Below are positions 44,751-51,954 of a stretch of 64,000 nt of DNA, piece after piece. Source of the DNA: Alteromonas portus (GTDB lineage Bacteria > Pseudomonadota > Gammaproteobacteria > Enterobacterales > Alteromonadaceae); the NCBI RefSeq assembly GCF_005117025.1, contig NZ_SWCO01000005.1:124001-188000 (forward strand), given 5' to 3'. The notes under the pieces are model-generated. The model saw only the letters and a list, made by a program, of their open reading frames with translations, did not search any database and was not told where the DNA came from. A program made the translations under genes and the position numbers. The number at the start of each line of letters is the position of its first letter. Position 1 is the first letter of the stretch.

Positions 44751-44851
44751 GTGTTGATACGGTCACAAAGCTTTGGATGGGCGGTATTATTCTATTTGGC
44801 ATAGTTTTATATTGCGCTGCCTATTGGGTAGCTCAACAGAATAATCGGTAA
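44747..44851 (+). CDS. Small single-helix membrane protein (34 residues)
   Basis: Starts inside the previous stop (ATGA) with GGGGAGAGAAAAA upstream. The product has one hydrophobic helix (LWMGGIILFGIVLYCAAYWV) and a short polar tail (AQQNNR). A strong terminator follows 19 nt later, so it is the last gene of the catabolic operon. Confidence 0.65.
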   Translation: MSVDTVTKLWMGGIILFGIVLYCAAYWVAQQNNR

Positions 44852-44869
44852 CCAAGGCTACGAAAGAGC

Positions 44870-44897
44870 GGAGGTAATTGTGGTTACTCCTTTTTTT
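44870..44897 (+). terminator. Terminator of the BKACE operon
   Basis: GGAGGTAA (44870-44877) and TTACTCC (44884-44890) form a stem with one bulge, followed by seven Ts (44891-44897). Confidence 0.75.
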
Positions 44898-44919
44898 AAA
44901 TTGAGCGTTGGGATAAGTT

Positions 44920-44945
44920 AAGGGCACGTGTAGTGCCCTTTATAT
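44920..44945. terminator. Terminator between convergent genes (serves iclR)
   Basis: AAGGGCAC (44920-44927) and GTGCCCTT (44933-44940) form a perfect 8-bp stem with a 5-nt loop and T-rich sequence on the right. For the minus-strand iclR transcript it follows 30 nt after the stop. Confidence 0.65.
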
Positions 44946-44977
44946 TAACGAGTTTCGCTTAACCATTGCGCTTAATA

Positions 44978-45751
44978 CTACTGCAAGCTGGCGCCTAATG
45001 CTTTTTCTATAATCGCTTTATATTCAATAAGTTTTTCTGATATTTCCCGTTTGTTTCTATTGAACCTTACAGACGGAATAGGGATAGAGATGGCAATGTT
45101 ACGACCATAGGGATCTTCAATGGCAATACCTATTGCGCATACTCCCTCACAGTGTTCTTCTCTATCAAAGGCAATGCCTTTTTTACGTATCTTTTCAATT
45201 TCTATCTGTAAGGAAGATGCTTCAGACAAAGTGTACGGGGTAAGCTTTGTGAATGAGGCATTAGCTAGTATGGCAGTAATCTCGCTGTCAGATTTACTGG
45301 CGAGAATGGCTTTGCCATTCGCACAAGAATGAATTGGGAATGCATCACCCACGCCTGATACGGCGCGAAGCTTTTGTGAGTCGGCAATAACTTGATCAAT
45401 GAATATCATAGAATTGCCGTCTTGTACTGATAGATCCACGGTTTCTTCTATTTCTCTAGAAAGGCGCTTCATATAAGGCAAAATAACCCTATCTATGTCA
45501 ACTTTTGCCGCAGAGCCTAATGATACCAGACTTGGGCCTAAGCGGACTCGAGAAGTGGGGCTGGCCGAAATTAAAAAGCCTTCAGTTGCCAGTGCACCTA
45601 CGATACGCTGAACTGTAGAACGGGGTAAGTCAACTTCACTGGCAATGGCACTTAAACTTAAGCCATCTGGCTTGCCTTCTAAAGCGCGAAGCACTTTTAC
45701 TGCCCGTGAAATTACCTGTATTCCTTGTTTTGAACTTCCTGCCTCTGACAT
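44978..45751 (-). CDS. IclR-family transcriptional regulator
   Basis: 257 residues. The N-terminal winged helix (VLRALEGKPDGLSLSAIA and PRSTVQRIVGALATEGFL) and the C-terminal effector domain (ETVDLSVQDGNSMIFIDQV, FPIHSCANGKAILA, GIAFDREEHCEGVCAIGI) are those of IclR regulators, which often control degradation of aromatic or organic acids. It is convergent with the BKACE operon. GTGTACCACA lies 31-40 nt before its start and near-identical decamers sit before the receptor and operon, suggesting that it controls all three units including itself. Confidence 0.88.
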   Translation of the reverse strand: MSEAGSSKQGIQVISRAVKVLRALEGKPDGLSLSAIASEVDLPRSTVQRIVGALATEGFLISASPTSRVRLGPSLVSLGSAAKVDIDRVILPYMKRLSREIEETVDLSVQDGNSMIFIDQVIADSQKLRAVSGVGDAFPIHSCANGKAILASKSDSEITAILANASFTKLTPYTLSEASSLQIEIEKIRKKGIAFDREEHCEGVCAIGIAIEDPYGRNIAISIPIPSVRFNRNKREISEKLIEYKAIIEKALGASLQ

Positions 45752-45781
45752 CGCTTTTCCTACGTTTAACTGTCGAGTTTA

Positions 45782-45791
45782 GTGTACCACA
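45782..45791 (-). promoter_or_regulatory. Candidate IclR operator, autoregulatory
   Basis: GTGTACCACA matches GTGTATCACA (39071-39080) at nine of ten positions and lies 31 nt upstream of the iclR start. Confidence 0.45.
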
Positions 45792-45861
45792 TGTCAATAC
45801 AAGTATATTAGAAAGAGCAAGAAATAACAGTGTTTATGTAAAGGCCTAGGCAAATTTCGCA

Positions 45862-46959
45862 TCACCACCTCTGCAACGTCCAATTAATCGCTATTACCGC
45901 AATTATTGATGACGCAATCGGCATAATAGCTTTTGAGTAAGCCTTTAGGTTTCTGAGTAAAATGAGTAATGGAAGCAGCAGCGCAACTATAACGAGTTGT
46001 CCTAGCTCAACGCCTATATTGAAGGCAAGCACGTTCATCGCCAAACTTCCAGACTCGGCGTTAAGGTCTCCAAATACGCTCGCAAACCCCATTCCATGAA
46101 GTAAGCCGAACCCAAAGGTGATAAACCCTAAACGCATGATAATAGGGTACACATTGTTAATTGCGGTTATAACCACTGAAATAGCAATGCCTAGTTCAAC
46201 AATACGGCTATCAAGGGAAATAAAGTCCAGTGCCGTAGCAGTTAACGTAATTGAGTGCGCTAGCGTAAACGTGCTGACTAAAATTACCGTACTTTTTATT
46301 ATGAGCTTTTTGCTTTGTTCTTTTTCCCAGCGCTTATTTTTTCTGAATAAATTAACGGTCAGTAGTGTTGCGACCAAAAACAGGATATGGTCCAGTCCAA
46401 TAAAAATATGCCAAATACCTTGATAAACCATTTCGCCGAATTGGGAAACCCAATGGTTGTTTTCTGGGGCTATAGTGATAAAGCTGCGCTCACTGTCTAG
46501 TACATACACGCTTGTTTGTTGATTAAGGGTGATGGAAGTAAGCAGTTTATGTGTGGGAAAGTCGCTCAACATACCTGTGTAATTTACAGACACTTCGTTT
46601 AAAAAAGCGCAATTCACCGACAGCGGATATACCAATAATGACTCTGCAGATATATCACGTAGAGAGGGTGGTGCAACACTAACGGTACATCGTGTCTCGC
46701 TACCTCGAATTATCAGGTGATTTTGGATGTAACCGTTCGCTAGATTGTGGTTTCTATTAACTTCGCCCCATGTCAAATTGCCGTCATTATTAGCATCAAG
46801 CCCGGCAACTTGCCCAATGTCTTTGGGTTTCAATAAGAGTTCGCCTGAAAGTGTCTCATTAGATTCATTTTTTAGGGTTAAATAACCGTTACTTAGTTCG
46901 TGAGAAAGCGTTGGAATACTGAAAGTTGCTGCTATAAGAAATACAATAAATCTAATCAT
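45862..46959 (-). CDS. HupE/UreJ-family membrane protein
   Basis: The ATG at 46959 opens a signal peptide (IRFIVFLIAATFSIPTLSHE) and gives 365 residues; a start at 47010 inside the previous gene is less likely. No clear ribosome-binding site precedes either. The exported N-domain has an EF-hand-like loop, DANNDGNLTWGEVN. The C-terminal membrane part has GIWHIFIGLDHILFL and FGFGLLHGMGFASVF, typical of the HupE/UreJ_2 family, whose relatives are thought to move nickel or cobalt. The intramembrane histidines (IWHIFIGLDH, LLHG) fit metal handling. It is the last gene of the DUF4331 cluster. Confidence 0.8.
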   Translation of the reverse strand: MIRFIVFLIAATFSIPTLSHELSNGYLTLKNESNETLSGELLLKPKDIGQVAGLDANNDGNLTWGEVNRNHNLANGYIQNHLIIRGSETRCTVSVAPPSLRDISAESLLVYPLSVNCAFLNEVSVNYTGMLSDFPTHKLLTSITLNQQTSVYVLDSERSFITIAPENNHWVSQFGEMVYQGIWHIFIGLDHILFLVATLLTVNLFRKNKRWEKEQSKKLIIKSTVILVSTFTLAHSITLTATALDFISLDSRIVELGIAISVVITAINNVYPIIMRLGFITFGFGLLHGMGFASVFGDLNAESGSLAMNVLAFNIGVELGQLVIVALLLPLLILLRNLKAYSKAIMPIASSIIAVIAINWTLQRW

Positions 46960-46987
46960 GGGTCGTTCACTGAGGTAATTGAAAGCC

Positions 46988-48058
46988 TTAAGCATTAGTT
47001 GATGCAACATTAGCTCGGCGGGCGCGCTCTAAAAGTTTTTTGTCACTTAACGCTTGGGCATACTGCCAATTGAGTTCAGCAAATTTAAGGGCAAGTGGGA
47101 AGTCTTGCTTTATTTCTAAAAAGTAAGTGGCAACTTGTGCTGCGTGCGAGCTGTCTTCTCGCCACACTCTTATCTCCATGTTTTTAGCAAGTTGAGTTTG
47201 CACTTCTGATCGCATAATTCCTTGTGCACGCTCGGCAATGGCCCATTTTAGCAGAAGACCGTCATCGGCTTTCGTTATATCTGGCACAGTTAAGGAGAAG
47301 GTTTCAGTTACCGACGTATAGCTCCTCGTTTCAAAGTTGGCGTCTGCCCATACTAATAATGCGCTTATGGGAAGCTGCTCGAACTCGTTTTGAGATAGGT
47401 AGTTCAGAGCGGCTTCTGCGTTGCCAAGCTGCAAAGACATGTCGGCTAACACTTCGTAAAACCACTGGCGCTCCTCAGGTCTAGCATTACTGGTATAAAT
47501 CTCAAAAGCTTTGAGTTTGTGAAATAGCTTAATATCTGCGTTTCGCGAAAACTCAGCGCTTACCATGCAGGTAAATGCAAGCAGAAAACTCGTTTTCCCT
47601 ACCAGCTTTACGCAGGTTTCCTTTGCTTTAGCTGCGTCACCTTGCTGTATGGCAATATCAGCCATGAGTAAATAAGCAGCCGGCGATCGCAAGTGGGCAA
47701 TTTGCTTTAGGTGTTGCTGTGCTTGGTCAAATTTATGAATGCCTTGTAACAACCGAGCCTCTAATATGACTAAGCGCTCTTTCTGTCCGGCATTCAATGA
47801 GGTGTAGTCTTTTCGCATAAAGTTTGCGAAACGCGTTACGCGCTCTCTTTCATCTCCTGTTGCCGAAAGGAAGCGACTTGAAGACAGGACTTTCTCCGCT
47901 TCGCCTATATTCGCTATTGATTGCTGCTGAGGTTGCCATGTTGCTATAACACTATCGAAATCAGGGTTTTGCGATTGGGCAAATGCCGAACAAGCTGACA
48001 GGGTGAGTGATGCAATTGCTTGGGCTCGTTTCAAAGCTGAGCACTTTACAAACTTCAT
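46988..48058 (-). CDS. Exported TPR-like repeat protein
   Basis: 356 residues with a signal peptide (LTLSACSAFAQSQ; the SACS could be a weak lipobox). The rest is alpha-helical with tetratricopeptide-like pairs, for example LLMADIAIQQGDAAKAKETC and VLADMSLQLGNAEAALNYL. Such proteins act as periplasmic scaffolds. It lies 28 nt before the HupE/UreJ gene and 82 nt after the Ig-like lipoprotein, in the same orientation. AAGGACC precedes the ATG. Confidence 0.7.
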   Translation of the reverse strand: MKFVKCSALKRAQAIASLTLSACSAFAQSQNPDFDSVIATWQPQQQSIANIGEAEKVLSSSRFLSATGDERERVTRFANFMRKDYTSLNAGQKERLVILEARLLQGIHKFDQAQQHLKQIAHLRSPAAYLLMADIAIQQGDAAKAKETCVKLVGKTSFLLAFTCMVSAEFSRNADIKLFHKLKAFEIYTSNARPEERQWFYEVLADMSLQLGNAEAALNYLSQNEFEQLPISALLVWADANFETRSYTSVTETFSLTVPDITKADDGLLLKWAIAERAQGIMRSEVQTQLAKNMEIRVWREDSSHAAQVATYFLEIKQDFPLALKFAELNWQYAQALSDKKLLERARRANVASTNA

Positions 48059-48140
48059 GAATAGGTCCTTAAAAAAGCCGTCCCTGGCTTTACGGTTGAC
48101 ACTGGTTTTTTGCTAACAAATTTCTATTATTTAATGCGTG

Positions 48141-48719
48141 TTATTGGTCTATCAATAAGTCATCAAATGTTGTTTCGTCAGCATCTTGGGTGAACTCGCG
48201 TCCATTTATTAGTAACGGTTCATCCGTTGGCGCTTGATTGAAGGCATCGCGGGTATAGCTAGAGAAAGACACCTGCTGCGCTTCTATGGTTACGCTAACG
48301 GTAGCGGTAACATCAGGGTTTACGCCGTCAGAAACAGTAAACGTAAAGCTATCGCTTCCTGTCACTTGAGCATTTGGCGTGTAAGTAAAGGTGCCATCTG
48401 TGTTTACTTCTGCACTACCTAAACTGCCGTTTTCACCAAGACCGAAGGTCAGTGCATCGCCATCTTCATCGGATGCCGTTAAGGTGCCATCAAACGCAAT
48501 ATCAGCCAGCGTTGTCAGCATTTGGTCAACGGCAACCGGCGCTGCATTCTCTTCAGGGGCTTGATAGTCGTTATCGTCGTCACTGTCGAAACAACCTGAA
48601 AGTGCTAACACCAATCCTGAAGCAATCCACATACGGTGTTGTTGACGTAGTGACGGCGTTTGCTTATTAGGCGCAGTGTTACCACCACGCTTATTTAATA
48701 ACCTAATCTTCATAGACAT
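48141..48719 (-). CDS. Lipoprotein with bacterial Ig-like/cadherin-type domain
   Basis: 192 residues. The N-terminus is long and basic before the hydrophobic segment and the lipobox LALSGC. A single Ig-like repeat follows: AAPVAVDQMLTTLADIAFDG, then SDEDGDALTFGL and GTFTYTPNAQVTGSDSFTFT, a pattern often found in surface adhesion or VCBS-type domains with calcium-binding DEDGD. TAAGGAG precedes the ATG and the gene follows DUF4331 after 11 nt. It is probably a small outer-membrane partner of the DUF4331 protein. Confidence 0.72.
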   Translation of the reverse strand: MSMKIRLLNKRGGNTAPNKQTPSLRQQHRMWIASGLVLALSGCFDSDDDNDYQAPEENAAPVAVDQMLTTLADIAFDGTLTASDEDGDALTFGLGENGSLGSAEVNTDGTFTYTPNAQVTGSDSFTFTVSDGVNPDVTATVSVTIEAQQVSFSSYTRDAFNQAPTDEPLLINGREFTQDADETTFDDLLIDQ

Positions 48720-48730
48720 GATGGATCTCC

Positions 48731-50323
48731 TTATTCAGAGCCAGCAAGTGGTGTTTTTAGGTACGGAAATGATGAATCAATCATGCTTGCATCGACAGGT
48801 GCACCATCAGTGAAAGGTACATTACCTACGCTGGCGTCCTCTGGTGTACAAAGGCCAAGGTCTGTATCTTCACCTGCTACTGGGATGGGGTAGCACAAAC
48901 GGCCCATAACTACGCGAAGGGCGATATCAACTACGTCATCACCAGGGCGGCGACCGTTAGGGAAACCCGCTAAGTCATCGCCTGCCACACCAAATGCTGA
49001 CTGCGATTCGGCTGGCGTTGCTGGAATACCCGTGTTCAGGCGCAGCATTTCTGATGCAGTTACAGTGGCTTGCTGGTTAACGCCTGGGAAGCCAGTAAGG
49101 AACGCCGTAACTAAGTCCATACGCGGGAAATTAGTTGGCGCAAGGGTCTCAATATCCGTACCCAGTGTCGTATTCACTGCATCTTTAAACAGAATGTTCA
49201 GTAGCTCTGGCAAAGAAGGGTGAGTTACATAATCAGCAAATTGACCATCTGCACTTGGATGAGAGCTAGAGAATTTGTCTTTATCGCCAATACCAATAAC
49301 AAGCTCATTTACTAGCGGGCTACCTAAACGAGACACTTGGGTCATTGCACCGCCGTTAGTTTCGGGTTTAGCAAAAGTGGCATCTGGGTTCAGAATACGA
49401 GCTTGCGGTAAACTTGCCGTGGTCCAGCTACCAATTACGCCATTGCCTTCACCGGTAACACACGCTTTTGGAACTTCAATGGATAGGGCTGTCACGTTTT
49501 TATCGGCTAAGTCATCATTCATGGCACTTTGCGTTATACCGCCAGGAAAACCTTCACCATCGCCTGCGCCCGGTGCGCTGTCGCCCTCAACAGGTACATA
49601 ATTTACCAAGTCGAATGTTTTGCCTAAGTTAACAACGAAGGGGTCTTTACGCTGACCAACAAATACTTTGGCCATGTCATCGCACCCAGGGATGCTGAAC
49701 GAATAAATAAAGCTTTCAGCATAGCGTGCGTATTCCGCTTCACTGGTAAAGGTTTTATTACCGATGTAATCAAGCGGCTTTTTAAACATATCGCCCATAG
49801 TGGGTGTAAGGGTGGTGCGCGTGCCTGTCTGCATGTCGCCACTTACCATAGTAAGGCTGTACATCTCTGAGAAATTAGCTGCGCTTGAATCGTCTGCGCT
49901 GATACCGCCTACATTTTTAAGCGGCACTTTTACCATTTTCTGCTCGCCTTCTGGGCCAATTGGCAGGGCAATACCTTCATTATCAGCAGCAAGCATGTTG
50001 TTAAATTGGAAAACAAAGCTTAAGTCTTCAACCGCATCGCCATCGCTATCAATATGAATGGCATAATGTGCGTTCGGGTCCATTGCAAAGTAGTTAGGGC
50101 CGCCGTAGGCGTCTTGAAGTGGGATATAGTTTGCGATAAACGTCACGTAGTCTTCACGCCCTTGCTCATAGCTGTTAAAAGCATAAAAGTCGGTGCTATC
50201 TAAGGCTGGGTGACGGGTAATATTAGGTGCTTCACGGTGACTTGACGCTATTGCGCCCGCAGTTACGGCTGCGCATGTCACGGCAATAGCCAGTGTTAGA
50301 GTTTTGCGTTTGAATTGGATCAT
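48731..50323 (-). CDS. Exported DUF4331 protein
   Basis: 530 residues with a signal peptide (LTLAIAVTCAAVTAGAIASS) and SSHREAPNITRHPALDSTDFYAF, the opening signature of DUF4331. HIDSDGDAVEDLSFVFQF and DKFSSSHPSADGQFADYVTHP are further family segments. The function of DUF4331 is not established; members are often encoded near ECF sigma factors, as here. The acidic DSDGD-type loop suggests divalent cation binding. It heads the four-gene minus-strand run DUF4331, Ig-like lipoprotein, TPR, HupE/UreJ. AGAGAGACC precedes the ATG. Confidence 0.85.
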   Translation of the reverse strand: MIQFKRKTLTLAIAVTCAAVTAGAIASSHREAPNITRHPALDSTDFYAFNSYEQGREDYVTFIANYIPLQDAYGGPNYFAMDPNAHYAIHIDSDGDAVEDLSFVFQFNNMLAADNEGIALPIGPEGEQKMVKVPLKNVGGISADDSSAANFSEMYSLTMVSGDMQTGTRTTLTPTMGDMFKKPLDYIGNKTFTSEAEYARYAESFIYSFSIPGCDDMAKVFVGQRKDPFVVNLGKTFDLVNYVPVEGDSAPGAGDGEGFPGGITQSAMNDDLADKNVTALSIEVPKACVTGEGNGVIGSWTTASLPQARILNPDATFAKPETNGGAMTQVSRLGSPLVNELVIGIGDKDKFSSSHPSADGQFADYVTHPSLPELLNILFKDAVNTTLGTDIETLAPTNFPRMDLVTAFLTGFPGVNQQATVTASEMLRLNTGIPATPAESQSAFGVAGDDLAGFPNGRRPGDDVVDIALRVVMGRLCYPIPVAGEDTDLGLCTPEDASVGNVPFTDGAPVDASMIDSSFPYLKTPLAGSE

Positions 50324-50480
50324 GTTGGGTCTCTCTGTTTTTATGAGTTCAAAAGACCAAACGATTGAAGTTTCAACTTAGATGCAAAAATGTTTAAAAA
50401 ATTAAAATAAAATTTTTATGAAAAGTAAAAGTGTACTGTCTGAAAGGCTTTTTTTAAAAAAGCGATAAGTATAAATCGCA

Positions 50481-50505
50481 AAAAGGCCACGCAATGTGGC
50501 CTTTT
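50481..50505. terminator. Terminator after the anti-sigma gene
   Basis: AAAAGGCCAC (50481-50490) and GTGGCCTTTT (50496-50505) form a perfect 10-bp stem with a 5-nt loop. It separates the sigma/anti-sigma unit from the DUF4331 unit, so the latter must have its own promoter in 50324-50480. Confidence 0.85.
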
Positions 50506-50529
50506 GACTAAGTGCATAAGTGATTGAAT

Positions 50530-51267
50530 TTATACGGAAACAATCGGTGCTATATAAAGTACCTCCGTTGGAGCTCCTGTAACCGAGCCGCCAGGTGCTT
50601 CTAAGCTTACTGCTAACGCCGCGATGCTTTGATCTAGCAAAATATCTGGGGTCGCTCGAGTATCGCCATTGGCTTCAGGCATCAAACCGAGGGAAATTGG
50701 CGCTTCACCGTTTGCCGGAACCATCCACAGTTCATAGTCTTTGTCTGCTAAAGCCACGAATGCATCGGTAACCTTAACATTCATGGTCGTGTCAGAAACT
50801 TCTATCACCCACAATGGCGTGTTATCAGCATTATTGACTACGGCAATATGGGAGACCTCTGGGGTAGGCACAGGTTGCATAACGAAAAGCAATACGGCCA
50901 ACACCATTGCCGCAGCGGTGGATATAAACGATAAGTTCTTCCAGCGTTTCTGCTTCTCTTTTTCGAAATCAAGAACATTGTCGCTACTTGTTTTAACGTT
51001 AGTCGTTTTATCGATAAATTCAGCATCGTTGGTGGCCTTATGGCCAAGTTTTACTTGGATGTTCTCCCACACTTTTTCAGGTGGTGTTACCGGCGGTAAA
51101 GTTTCTGCAAAGCCCGTTAGGTATTGCTCCCATTGTGAGGTTGCATCGCTAACAGCCTGATACTGCATCATTAGCTTTTGATAGCGCGTGCGCGCTTTTC
51201 CTCGTAGCGTTCCAACTACATATTCTGCGGCGAGGGCATTTAATCGCTCTTCTTTTAAATAATTCAT
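50530..51267 (-). CDS. RskA-type anti-sigma factor
   Basis: 245 residues from the ATG at 51267, which overlaps the sigma-factor stop (ATGA) and has AGAGG upstream; a GTG at 51279 is less likely. The N-terminal cytoplasmic domain (LNALAAEYVVGTLRGKARTRYQKLM) is the sigma-binding zinc-finger-like/ASD helix set without obvious Cys ligands. One membrane helix follows (NLSFISTAAAMVLAVLLFVM) and then a periplasmic RskA domain (NADNTPLWVIEVSDTTMNV, DYELWMVPANGEAPISLGLM). It should hold the sigma factor at the membrane until a periplasmic signal arrives. Confidence 0.85.
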   Translation of the reverse strand: MNYLKEERLNALAAEYVVGTLRGKARTRYQKLMMQYQAVSDATSQWEQYLTGFAETLPPVTPPEKVWENIQVKLGHKATNDAEFIDKTTNVKTSSDNVLDFEKEKQKRWKNLSFISTAAAMVLAVLLFVMQPVPTPEVSHIAVVNNADNTPLWVIEVSDTTMNVKVTDAFVALADKDYELWMVPANGEAPISLGLMPEANGDTRATPDILLDQSIAALAVSLEAPGGSVTGAPTEVLYIAPIVSV

Positions 51268-51797
51268 AGTGATAGGCACCTCTGCAAGCTTTGCAAGCCT
51301 CGTCTTATCCAGCTTTTAATAGTTCCAAGTGGTGATGCCAAGTGAGTAACGACCTCTTGGTGCGACATACCATTCACATAGGCTAAATGGATAGCCTGGC
51401 GCTGTGGGCCGTCTAACTCATCTAAACAAGAGGCTAGCTTAGCCTGCTCCGCGCCAAGTTTTATTGTTTGTGCGCTCTCGACATCTGAAGGTGCGTCATC
51501 GCTTAATTCAACTTCATTTCTTACGTTGTGGTAGCGAATCAAATCGAGCGCGCGATAACGAGCGATACTCACCATCCATGTAAGGACGGTGCCTTTGCCT
51601 CGCTGGTAGTTACCAGCGTTATGCCAAATTTTTATGTAGGCATCTTGGGTAGCTTCATCTGCAAGTTCAGGGCGCTTCAAAAGCCTTAAAGCAACAGCGT
51701 AGAGCTGTGGACTGGTTATATTATAAAGCTCTGCAAACGCTTTTTTGTCGCCGTCTACAGTTTTACACAGCAGAGGAAACAGAGTTTCGTGTTCCAT
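51264..51797 (-). CDS. ECF-type RNA polymerase sigma factor
   Basis: 177 residues. Region 2 covers FAELYNITSPQLYAVALRLL to WMVSIARYRALDLIRYH, including the -10 recognition helix; region 4 covers LASCLDELDGPQRQAIHLAY and MSHQEVVTHLASPLGTIKSWI with the -35 helix-turn-helix. This is the usual SigK/RpoE-like group 4 layout. Its stop codon overlaps the anti-sigma start, so the pair is made in a fixed ratio. The most likely targets are its own promoter and the DUF4331 operon; the upstream TonB receptor may also belong. Confidence 0.9.
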   Translation of the reverse strand: MEHETLFPLLCKTVDGDKKAFAELYNITSPQLYAVALRLLKRPELADEATQDAYIKIWHNAGNYQRGKGTVLTWMVSIARYRALDLIRYHNVRNEVELSDDAPSDVESAQTIKLGAEQAKLASCLDELDGPQRQAIHLAYVNGMSHQEVVTHLASPLGTIKSWIRRGLQSLQRCLSL

Positions 51798-51857
51798 TGT
51801 TGCTCCTATTATTATCGTTATGGCGCAGCCATTTGTGTATTGCTTAAGTGTTAGGCA

Positions 51858-51874
51858 GCTACTTTTAAAGTAGC
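51858..51874. promoter_or_regulatory. 17-bp palindrome upstream of the sigma factor gene
   Basis: GCTACTTTTAAAGTAGC has perfect 8-bp arms around one central T. It lies 61-77 nt upstream of the sigma factor start and 81 nt after the receptor stop. It has no T-run, so an operator is more likely than a terminator. Confidence 0.4.
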
Positions 51875-51954
51875 ATGCTTTATGTACAACTGCCTGAATG
51901 GTTGCAGAATTAAACCCAACTGTTTTTTCAGTGAGTAAACTAAGCCTCGGTATT

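Noticed and set aside
45862..46959. Hydrogenase or urease accessory locus (from the HupE/UreJ name)
   Set aside because: No hydrogenase, urease or nickel-chaperone gene is present in the window; the family name alone does not support that role.
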